DNA of 64,000 nucleotides from the NCBI GenBank assembly GCA_013368375.1, contig JAACJP010000009.1:310001-374000 (forward strand). Reading direction: 5' to 3'. A program made the position numbers and the translations under genes. This DNA is from Tricholomella constricta (lineage: Eukaryota > Basidiomycota > Agaricomycetes > Agaricales > Lyophyllaceae). The notes under the pieces were generated by a model, which worked only from the letters and a program-made list of their open reading frames with translations, had not been told where the DNA came from and ran no database searches. Positions 35,591 through 44,113 of the stretch are shown in pieces; within the stretch, counting starts at the first letter, position 1, and every line of letters starts with the position of its first letter.

Positions 35591-36522
35591 TTCCGTGGCC
35601 AAGGCGGTCGGGTCGGCCGACTCGGGAGTCGGGTCAGCCGGGATCGCATCCTTGCGTGCCAGTAGCTGCATGATCAGCTCATCCAGTTCCTCCGGCATGA
35701 TGTGGCGCACGTCGAAGCGCAATGGACAGTCACGCCAGAAGTGCCCCGGTTGTTTGCACCGACGGCACTTGTCGTCGCGAACAGGGCGACCGGTGAATCG
35801 ATCAATGTCCATAGGGACACCGGGAGAAAGAGCTGGCGCTCGGGGGGCATGCGCGACATGCGTCGGAGCCGACACACGAGCAGGAGCAACTGGTTGCGCA
35901 GAAGGTCGCCAGTGGAGAGCGGGCGCGACTGGGTGCACGGGGACGAGGGCGGTCGGGCGACTAGCCGACGGGATGGTCGGAGGTGTCCGACGGTGGAAGT
36001 CCTCCTCAGTCCTCATGATGAAGTCCTGGGAGCGGGCGATCGCTAGCCAGTCCTCGATCTTGGAGTCGTTGGGCCGACCCGTGGTGATGCTTCCGAGTCG
36101 CTTCGAAAGCTTCGGGTCCATGCCCCGACGGAACTTGAGGACCAGGTGGCGACCATCCGGGTAGTCGGCCTTGACCCACAGGGCCTTGAACGAGTCTATG
36201 TACTCGTCGATGGTGCGCCCGTTCTGGAAATACGCCGTCGACTCGAGGATGAGCGCGGCGTCGGCGACCTCGTCAAACAGGAAGAACTCCTTCTCGAAGT
36301 TCGATACGAAGTCGTCCCAGGTCGGGAATGCGCGCTTCACCGACCCGCACTGAAAGACGCGACCGACGAAGTCAGCAGCGCGACCGTGTTGCATGAACGA
36401 CAACACCCAGCTAATTCGGGCGTGGTCGTCGGTGAACTGCCCGGTGGTCAGCGAGAAGTAGAGCTGACACGCATTCCAGAAGGCACGTCCGCCCGATCGT
36501 GCGCCATCGTAGGTGGGAGGAG
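35579..36522 (-). CDS. Gypsy-1 gag, C-terminal part
   Basis: Retroviral-type Gag body (TFLD-like helices, residues after the Gypsy-2 insertion) and zinc knuckle CRRCKQPGHFWRDC, ending GAT TTT TAG at 35,579. The N-terminal 91 codons are at 47,800-47,532. With Gypsy-2 and one TSD copy removed, the two parts join in frame to about 405 residues. Residues read between 36,565 and 36,528 come from the Gypsy-2 LTR. Confidence 0.85.
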
Positions 36523-36527
36523 GCGAC
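36523..36527. repeat. Gypsy-2 target-site duplication GCGAC, left
   Basis: Matches 47,527-47,531 exactly. Confidence 0.92.
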
Positions 36528-36748
36528 TGTAACGGAGTTACAAGATTGGGGACCTTGCTGTGCACGCTAGACGTAAGCTTGACAAGTCTGTCAATTGCTA
36601 CGTATAGGTGTACAAGGTCTACTATTTAATTATGTAATGTAAAGGATTAAATAGGCAACACCGGAAGGTGTTGCCAAACAATAGCCTAATCGTGTCGATA
36701 AGATACGATTAGATCAGATTAGTCGATAAGATAGTAAGTGTCCTTACA
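36528..36748 (-). repeat. Gypsy-2 3' LTR
   Basis: Plus strand TGTAACGG...CTTACA. Contains a hairpin with 9-bp arms GGCAACACC/GGTGTTGCC and a GGAA loop (36,654-36,675), also present in the other LTR and the solo LTR. Confidence 0.92.
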
Positions 36749-36760
36749 TACCCCCCTTTA
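36749..36760 (-). promoter_or_regulatory. Gypsy-2 polypurine tract
   Basis: Minus strand AAAGGGGGGTA directly before the 3' LTR, the expected primer for plus-strand DNA synthesis. Confidence 0.7.
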
Positions 36761-37106
36761 AGATCGCTAGTAGTGATCTTCACCAGGGAGTAATGCAATA
36801 AGTAATAATAAAATTAAGGCAAGAGGGAGGGTGTAGGTCCCGGCGACCTACACCCAATATCGCCTGCACAGAAATACGTATTACTGGTACGTATTCATGA
36901 CCGAATACATAGTGGAGACAATAGTTCCACTAAACGGCCTCCAAGTGCCGCTCGAGGTGGCCTGGGATTGAGGACATCCGGTGTTGCGTATATTTGAGTA
37001 CGCGACCTGCGGTTTGCTCCTCGGGAGTAAGGTGGTATACACCTTACAATGGCGGTCGTCCTGACGATACCTCCTGCGTGTCGAGGTCGGTTCATTGACG
37101 GGGGGA

Positions 37107-40085
37107 TTAAGTTGTCTCCCCAACCACTGTGTCGGGGTCGGTGGGATTGGATTCCACCGGACCCTGGCTAGTGGTAATCACTGCCAGTGATAGAGGCCCT
37201 GTGAGGGCCGACACGGGGTCCACTTGGGTTTCGGTAGCTCCTATTGGAGCTGCCACGACTGTGGAGGGTGTCGCGGGGGCAGGTGTGAGTGCCGCCGGGT
37301 CCGCCATTTCGACGTTGGTAGACGTCGATCCCGATGGAGCGGGAGTGTGCAGGTCCGGAGGGGGAAACTCCCCTCTCCGAACACGGAGTTCTCGGAAATG
37401 TGGGTCTTCACCCACAAACATCCATTCCACGCTGGATAAACAGTCCAGCCCCTCGTTCTGAAACTCCAAGCACATTAACGTTTGAATGCGCGTGATGTCG
37501 TCGGTGGTGGGATGGTACCACCCGTCCCATTCCGGAATGGCGGGTGGCACGCCCAATTGATCGAGTCGACGAACGCGATCGTCGTCAACATTGTGGAACA
37601 GGTCCTTATGAGGACCTGCAGTAGAGTAGTTATGGTCTAAATAGTGTAGACCATAAGTATAGCTGTGGTTTATCCAACTAATTGGAATACCACAGTTAAT
37701 AAGGTGTTGTAGGACACCTTGTTCCGTCAGCCGCCCTTCGGGAGCGGTAGGTTGGATCCGAGGGATAATAACCTCGGGTCCGGTAATCGGCGTGAACGGC
37801 CGATCAGGGTTGGCCTCGTTATGGGCCGCCACCGCTTCTGCATAGAAGTATGGCCGTGCGGTGATGGTTGCGAAAATTCGCATAAACCATGCCCGCATAC
37901 TATGAGTTACTGGCGACAATACGTTCGCCAGTAAGTAGCCCCAGGTCCCGCGACGATGAACGCGGAACCGGTAGTCCATTACGATACCTCCATATTGGTT
38001 CTTAGAACCAATACGCCCATGGTGAATCATATGTCGACACCAATGTTCGACATCCAATGCATGAGCTGGGCCGGGTTGGGGAAGACCAGCTCCTCGTGTC
38101 GGCTTGTCATGCCGATATTCGAATGCTTTACCCGGCCGTCTAATGACCGGGGCATTCCAGATGGGTGACCGTTCACTGAACGGTCGTGAGATGCTTCGGA
38201 ATTCGTCCATGGCTGCACGAGCCATGGCTCGGTCGCGCAAGTGAGGCGCGACCGATAGGGTGATCCGACGGAATTCTCTGAAGAGCATAAAGGCCTCGGC
38301 CCGCTCTTCATCCCTCACCCCATGGCGTCGGTTATTGATCAGCTCATAGAGCTGATCAACTTCACGGGGGTTCATTGGGAACCCACGTGGTGCGACGGCA
38401 TACAGCCGTCCATCTGAGGGACGGGAGTTTTGTCCCGTCCCTAGCTCGCTCTCTGAGACGCGAGCTGCTGTGCCTAGCGCAAAGGCACGATTCTGGGCGG
38501 ACGACACATATACCGTCCGCGACACCATATCCCAGAAGCGGTTGTCCCGCTCGTGGCGGCCGTTGATAAAGACCACCCCAAGCTCTTCAGGGATCCGTCC
38601 CGGCGCCTCCTTCTCAGCTTTGCGAGCCATATTCTCGCGATGCTGCTTTTGCCCGGCAGCCTTCTTCTTGCTGACGGGTTTCTCGTCGTCGGAGGACTCG
38701 CCGTAGTCCGACTCGTCCATAAATTCGGCGTACGGGTCAGACGCCTTTTGTTTGCCTTTGCCCTTTGGCGGAGGCGATGGGGGCTGCACCATCGTAGTGG
38801 GTGGTGCAGGCGATGGTGCCGGCAAGGTATACTTGCCAACAGGTTCCTTCTTTTGGGAACCTCTCTCCGGGTTCCGTACCCGGCTTTCTCCCGGGGTCGG
38901 TAGTGGGAGTAATGCTCCCGCTATCTGTTGCTGTTGCGGTGCCTGCACCGCGGATGTCGACGCTGTCGACGCCCTTCGCTCGACTTCTCGAGCCGGTAAG
39001 GGACGCACTTCGCGCGTCCCTTGGTCCTCGCGACGCTCCTCTCGTTGAGGACCATAATCAAGTGGGCGCTCATCACGCCACACTTCTTGGTCGGGATGGC
39101 GGTCGAACCGCCGATACTCTTGTTCCGGGCGTCGTTCCTGACGCCTGGGTTCATATAAGGTGCGTTCTTCTCGCCGCACCTCGGTCTGCTGTCTTTTCAT
39201 GGGTCGGGACGATGGTCCCTCCCCGCGATCTGGCGACGCCACTGCCGGTCGCTTTTTTGCCAGGCTGAGTTGCTCAGCCATGGCCGACTCTCTCGCCTTC
39301 ACGCGTCTCAAGTCCGCGCGAACTCCATCGTACGCATCAAGCAGCTGGGTTACAACCAGCTGCGCCATCCCGTCGTCCAAGAAATCACAAAACTCGCGGT
39401 GAATACCCGTGTCTTCCAATCGGTCCAAGATAGACGAAAGGAGACCATCGTCTGCGAATGGTCTCCTCGAACTTGACGCAGACGACGCTGCGCGATCGTC
39501 TGCCGGCCTCCGCGAACTCGACGCAAACGAACCTCTTTGTTCGTCTGCATATGGCGCGACATATTGCCGCGCCGCTTCGCTGCGCGCCACTTGCGCCGGT
39601 GGAGTAGGTGTTTTTTGACGACTTTGGTCGTCCACCTCCATTTTCTCTGACTCGTTGTACCGCGTATTTTGCGGTACGATTGGGGCGGGCATTTGGGGGT
39701 ACCACGTCGGTGGTGGGTACCCCATGAAGCTCTGCATTGATGGCATATGTTGATATGCCATCGACGGTGGGTAGAACCCACCCGTCTGTGGTTGTTGCCC
39801 CTGCTGGGGCGGTTGGCTCATGTGGCCAACCATAGGGTATAGTTGTTGCCCCTGATGGGGCAGTTGCCCCTGGTGGGGCAGTTGGCTCATGTGGCCAACC
39901 GATGGGTATTGAAATGTTTGGGGCTGCACGCCCATATAGGTTGGGGGCGAGGGCGCGCTTTCCGCGCGTCCCTGCACCTCCTCCCCTTTTGGACTCGATC
40001 CCGAGGCCATATTTTGATAGTCGGTGCGGCTGTCGCCGCCCCGAGTCGCGTCGTTGCTTGAATTTGCTCCTGCAGTTGGGTACAT
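37107..40085 (-). CDS. Gypsy-2 third ORF, unknown accessory protein
   Basis: 992 residues from the first ATG (40,085; the open frame reaches back to 40,130), between pol and the 3' LTR on the sense strand. Residues ~1-450 are low complexity: Gln/Pro-rich with a repeated GHMSQ.P.QGQ motif (at least twice), Ser/Arg and Glu/Arg stretches. Residues ~480-520 are basic and Lys-rich. About residues 560-920 look globular (VVFINGRHERDNRFWDMVS, MLFREFRRITLSVAPHLRD, GTWGYLLANVLSPVTHSMRA). The tail is Pro/Thr-rich. No signal peptide or clear membrane helix, so not envelope-like by inspection. I do not recognise the family. Being intact in a young element suggests it is selected. Confidence 0.8.
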   Translation of the reverse strand: MYPTAGANSSNDATRGGDSRTDYQNMASGSSPKGEEVQGRAESAPSPPTYMGVQPQTFQYPSVGHMSQLPHQGQLPHQGQQLYPMVGHMSQPPQQGQQPQTGGFYPPSMAYQHMPSMQSFMGYPPPTWYPQMPAPIVPQNTRYNESEKMEVDDQSRQKTPTPPAQVARSEAARQYVAPYADEQRGSFASSSRRPADDRAASSASSSRRPFADDGLLSSILDRLEDTGIHREFCDFLDDGMAQLVVTQLLDAYDGVRADLRRVKARESAMAEQLSLAKKRPAVASPDRGEGPSSRPMKRQQTEVRREERTLYEPRRQERRPEQEYRRFDRHPDQEVWRDERPLDYGPQREERREDQGTREVRPLPAREVERRASTASTSAVQAPQQQQIAGALLPLPTPGESRVRNPERGSQKKEPVGKYTLPAPSPAPPTTMVQPPSPPPKGKGKQKASDPYAEFMDESDYGESSDDEKPVSKKKAAGQKQHRENMARKAEKEAPGRIPEELGVVFINGRHERDNRFWDMVSRTVYVSSAQNRAFALGTAARVSESELGTGQNSRPSDGRLYAVAPRGFPMNPREVDQLYELINNRRHGVRDEERAEAFMLFREFRRITLSVAPHLRDRAMARAAMDEFRSISRPFSERSPIWNAPVIRRPGKAFEYRHDKPTRGAGLPQPGPAHALDVEHWCRHMIHHGRIGSKNQYGGIVMDYRFRVHRRGTWGYLLANVLSPVTHSMRAWFMRIFATITARPYFYAEAVAAHNEANPDRPFTPITGPEVIIPRIQPTAPEGRLTEQGVLQHLINCGIPISWINHSYTYGLHYLDHNYSTAGPHKDLFHNVDDDRVRRLDQLGVPPAIPEWDGWYHPTTDDITRIQTLMCLEFQNEGLDCLSSVEWMFVGEDPHFRELRVRRGEFPPPDLHTPAPSGSTSTNVEMADPAALTPAPATPSTVVAAPIGATETQVDPVSALTGPLSLAVITTSQGPVESNPTDPDTVVGETT

Positions 40086-40210
40086 GTTGTGGTTGTTGGT
40101 TGAAAATTTGGTTGCGCGTCCTAGCGCCAAAACATATTTAACCTTCTGTCATAACTTTTGATGGTTATGTAATTTTTCTGATCGCCGTGATCACATGACC
40201 GCGCCACATT

Positions 40211-43200
40211 CTAGGTTCGTCGCGGCAACCTCGATGCGCTGCCCACCCCTTGCAATTCCAAGTAGCGGTCCAATGCCGCTAACTTGTTACAATTGTTGTG
40301 CGATTCCCAGGTGGTGTCACCTAGACTCCACCTAACTTGGTATTCCACTTTATTATTTTGGGTCCATCTATGGCCCAAAATCTCTTCGACAAACCATTCG
40401 TGATCGTCCGGCGCCCCAAAATCATAGGGCTCCGGGTGAGTTCTATTAGGGAACATTGCATCGTTTGTTGCGTAGTATGGGCGCAACAGCGATATGTGAA
40501 ATGTTGGATGTATTCGACGCTCCATAAGCGCCGTAGGTAATTCCAGCGTATAGTTCGACGTGTCTGGCATGGCCTTCAATACTTTGTAGGGCCCGACGAA
40601 TTTCGGACATAATTTCCGGGCGCGTCCCTTGGGAAGGTTCAAGTTCTTGGTAGATAAATATACCAAGTCACCCCCCTTTATTTCCGGACCAGTGGATCGA
40701 CGCCTGTTTGCCTCGCGCGTTTGAAATACGCGCGTTTCGATTATAGCGTCATGCGCCTCCGCTATGTTCTGCAATGCGCGTTCAGCGTATTCCCGAATTC
40801 CCTTTGGTATTACGCTGTCTGAGCGTATCTCTTTCAACATGGATGGCATGTATCCACCATTCAACTCAAATGGAGCGAACTTGGTGGTAGCCGATACGCT
40901 CGCATTTATCGCGAACTCGGCCATGGGTATACGATCTACCCAATCCTTTTGGTCATGCCTTACAACGGCACGAAATATCTGGCCAATACTACGATTGGCT
41001 CGTTCCGTCTGTCCATCCGTCTGAGGATGGAAAGATGTCGACATTAGAAGCTTAGCTCCTAATAATTTATGTAGTTCGCGCCACCAGCGCGAGGTAAACT
41101 TAGAGTCTCGGTCGCTTACGATCGAGCTTGGCAGGCCATGTAACCTGACGATTTCCCGTAGGTATACCCATGATAATTGGGCTGCCGTCATCGTCATATG
41201 TATGGGTATCATATGCACCATACTCGTCATACGACAAATTACTACCCATAGGTAGTTATATCCCTTTGATTCTGGAAATGGACCGATAAAGTCCATTCCG
41301 ATAGAATCCCAAGGCTTAGTGGGTACTGGCAGGGAATGTAGTTTCCCTAACGGTTTCTGATTTGACGTCTTGATCTGTTGGCAATACTCGCACGTTTTAC
41401 AAAACGTACGAACAGTCGTGGCTAGTGATGGCCACCAATACCATCGTCGAATATATTCAGTAGTCCGTTCGGCACCGAAATGGCCCATAGTTTTATGGGC
41501 TTGCTCAACAATTGACGTGATGATCTTGGGTTCTCGCGGTATGCATAGAACGCTATCATTTATAGCGTTCGTGGTCCAAATCAGATTGTCTTTCGTAGTG
41601 AACGTACGAAAGTCTGTTGGGTTAGTGAGAATCACTGAAAATAGTTTATCCTTTGGGTATCCCAGGATAACGTCGTTACGGATCTTTTCGTCCGTTTTGT
41701 CTGGGGGAGGGGCAACTGTGTCCCTTCCGAGGACCATATCTCCGACCGTACGTTCCCGTTCGGTTGGCCTCTGGCTTTTTTGAAGGTGTGACGATGGTCC
41801 GGATGCGATACTTGGTGCCGCAGCCTCCATTATCTGGGCTTCTACATCTCGATCCTCCTGGCGTTCTTGAAGACGCTTGCTTCGACGTATTTCTACGTCC
41901 TTCATCGCTCGAATTTCAACTACTTTTTCCACGATTTCATGGTATCGTGGTACTGGTAAATCTTCACCAGTAGGATCGATTCTAGCATCGGCAGCTACGA
42001 AGTCGTGGACGTCGTAACGATCGTGATGGTTATCGCTCTCGAAATATCGCGATAGACAGTCGGCGACTTTATTCAGTTCGCCTTTCACATAGGTAATGTC
42101 GAAGTTAAATCGCGACATGTATTCCATCCATCGACGCTGCCTAGGTGATAAATTCACCTGGGTCTTAAAGAATTCGAGGGCTTTGTGGTCGGTAATGATG
42201 TGGATTTTATAGCCCACAAGTTTATCCTCCCACTTAAGTAATGCTTCGAGGATAGCTAAGGTTTCGAGTTCATGCACGGCGTAATTCTGCTGTGCATTCG
42301 TGAATTTTTTGGACATGAATCCAGCCGGCTGAGCTTGGATCCATGTAGGTCCTTGACCATACATCGCACCGACGCCTGACTTGGAGGCGTCACATATAAT
42401 CCAAATTGGTTCGTCTGTCTTCGGTTGAATAGGCCGAATAATTGGCGTCGTGCAACATATATGCTTTATCATTTCAAAGCATCGTTGATGAATTGGTCTC
42501 CAATAGAATGGCGACCCATTCTCGGTCATCGCCATTAGTGGCCCAGTGTACGCGGATATATCTGGGAGGAATTGACCCAGATAATCAACCAATCCAACGA
42601 ATCGCTGTATATCGTTGTAATTCCGTGGAACCCTCCAATCGCGAATCCGTGCCAATTTATCGGCGTCGGGGTGAATTCCTTGGTTGTCGATTATATGACC
42701 AAGGCAATCGACGCGATCCGAATATAGTTCGCATTTCTTCCACTTCAAATAAAGGGACTGTTCGCATAATCGTTCGAACACTACTCGAAGATGATCTTCA
42801 TGTTCTTCGATGGAGTTCGAAAATATGAATATGTCGTCCAAGTATACATGCATAAACTTCCCAATGACGTCCCAAAAAATTGACGTCATTAATCGTTGAA
42901 ATGTTGCGGGGGCGTTACAGTCCCCGATCTGCATTATGTTGCTAACGTACGTTCCCGCTATCGTTGCAAAGGCGGTCTTGTGTACATCCTTCTCAAGGAT
43001 GCGTACTTGTTCATACGCATCCGTTAAGTCAATCTTTGATCGTATCTTCCCTCTGGCAACATCCTCGCGAATGATTTCTTGGTCTGGCAAGGGCGTAACA
43101 TCCTTGATCGTATTGTCGTTACGCTGCCGTGCGTCCAAGGGTGTTCTCAGGGAGCCGTCTTTTTTCGGGATGCATAGCAGCGGCGCTGCTTGCTTTACCG

Positions 43201-44110
43201 AACGAGGCTCCCACCATTTAGAATCTGTATACCGATTGACCTTCGCGTAGAATTCCTCGCGAAGGGACATTGGGCACCTCGGCGCGTGGTACTGGTACTG
43301 TTTCTCATTGTCGACGAGAGTAATCTCGTGATTGACTTCCCGCCAGGGTGGTAGCTGTTGTTTCGTACCACCCACCATATCTTCGAATTCGTCATGCCAT
43401 TGCTGGCGAAGTCGTGGATAATCTTCCGCGGTAAGGCCTCCATTGGGTGCCTTACCTTTTCCGTTCACCGTTCTTGCAGCGCGAATGTGCGCTGTGTCTT
43501 TATTGCTGGGTTTAACATCAAACCTAGCTCGTAGTTTTACGAGAGCAAAGTCACTCTTATCCTTCACTGGTAACCGATACAACGGCCGTTTAGCCCGTTG
43601 TATATTCACCAGAAAATTCATTTCCATTGGCTCCGATACTTCCTCAGGCCGTGGATTTCGGTACGCTTGTCCTCGCGTGCCTACATTTCTTCCTTCGTGA
43701 GCCCGCATTGACGCTATTACTGCGTTCCATTCTTGCGGCATCCGTGGGTCGAACATCCACTCATATTGTGGATGTGGATTTGGTCTATCCCAAAATGATC
43801 GATTACTCGCATTCGTATACGGCTCTGATTCCGTATCCTTATCGGCCCCGCTCGTCTTACGCGCTTCATTATCGCACTGGCGTTCTTCACATGGCTCGTG
43901 AGTCCGTGCTCGTTCGTTCGAAGGCTCGTTTTGTGCCTTCTGCTGTTGTCGTTGGGGTTTTCTCTTCTTCGGAGGTGGCTTATCCCCCTCCTTAAGAGTT
44001 TCTTGAAACTCTTCATCGGATAATAGAAGTGCTGGGTGATCCTTTGGTAGGCTGTTTATCGGCCTACCCTCGTTATCAGGATCATCATCATCTTCTACTG
44101 TGACTTTTAG
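40211..44110 (-). CDS. Gypsy-2 pol: RT, RNase H, integrase, chromo-like end
   Basis: The frame is continuous with gag after a UGA stop. The first 118 codons, including PPPKKRKPQRQQQ, contain no ATG; the first ATG is 43,756. Then reverse transcriptase (VYLDDIFIFS, ~42,847-42,830), RNase H (IICDASKSGVGA), integrase zinc finger (H...H, CEYC), DDE core (GMDFIGPFPES, SDRDSKF, TDGQTERANR) and a chromodomain-like end (WFVEEILGHRW...WSLGDTTWES). The protease is not here but at the end of gag. About 1,300 codons with no breaks. Confidence 0.92.
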   Translation of the reverse strand, partial: LKVTVEDDDDPDNEGRPINSLPKDHPALLLSDEEFQETLKEGDKPPPKKRKPQRQQQKAQNEPSNERARTHEPCEERQCDNEARKTSGADKDTESEPYTNASNRSFWDRPNPHPQYEWMFDPRMPQEWNAVIASMRAHEGRNVGTRGQAYRNPRPEEVSEPMEMNFLVNIQRAKRPLYRLPVKDKSDFALVKLRARFDVKPSNKDTAHIRAARTVNGKGKAPNGGLTAEDYPRLRQQWHDEFEDMVGGTKQQLPPWREVNHEITLVDNEKQYQYHAPRCPMSLREEFYAKVNRYTDSKWWEPRSVKQAAPLLCIPKKDGSLRTPLDARQRNDNTIKDVTPLPDQEIIREDVARGKIRSKIDLTDAYEQVRILEKDVHKTAFATIAGTYVSNIMQIGDCNAPATFQRLMTSIFWDVIGKFMHVYLDDIFIFSNSIEEHEDHLRVVFERLCEQSLYLKWKKCELYSDRVDCLGHIIDNQGIHPDADKLARIRDWRVPRNYNDIQRFVGLVDYLGQFLPDISAYTGPLMAMTENGSPFYWRPIHQRCFEMIKHICCTTPIIRPIQPKTDEPIWIICDASKSGVGAMYGQGPTWIQAQPAGFMSKKFTNAQQNYAVHELETLAILEALLKWEDKLVGYKIHIITDHKALEFFKTQVNLSPRQRRWMEYMSRFNFDITYVKGELNKVADCLSRYFESDNHHDRYDVHDFVAADARIDPTGEDLPVPRYHEIVEKVVEIRAMKDVEIRRSKRLQERQEDRDVEAQIMEAAAPSIASGPSSHLQKSQRPTERERTVGDMVLGRDTVAPPPDKTDEKIRNDVILGYPKDKLFSVILTNPTDFRTFTTKDNLIWTTNAINDSVLCIPREPKIITSIVEQAHKTMGHFGAERTTEYIRRWYWWPSLATTVRTFCKTCEYCQQIKTSNQKPLGKLHSLPVPTKPWDSIGMDFIGPFPESKGYNYLWVVICRMTSMVHMIPIHMTMTAAQLSWVYLREIVRLHGLPSSIVSDRDSKFTSRWWRELHKLLGAKLLMSTSFHPQTDGQTERANRSIGQIFRAVVRHDQKDWVDRIPMAEFAINASVSATTKFAPFELNGGYMPSMLKEIRSDSVIPKGIREYAERALQNIAEAHDAIIETRVFQTREANRRRSTGPEIKGGDLVYLSTKNLNLPKGRARKLCPKFVGPYKVLKAMPDTSNYTLELPTALMERRIHPTFHISLLRPYYATNDAMFPNRTHPEPYDFGAPDDHEWFVEEILGHRWTQNNKVEYQVRWSLGDTTWESHNNCNKLAALDRYLELQGVGSASRLPRRT

Positions 44111-44113
44111 TCA
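44108..44113 (-). promoter_or_regulatory. leaky stop UGA-CUA between gag and pol
   Basis: Gag ends GAA UGA CUA AAA; the pol frame continues with no other stop. UGA followed by CUA is a well-known readthrough context in viruses and cellular genes. The absence of an ATG for 118 codons argues against reinitiation. Confidence 0.7.

Noticed and set aside
37107..40130. envelope gene for the third ORF of Gypsy-2
   Set aside because: No signal peptide, transmembrane helix or furin-like site seen; position alone is not enough.
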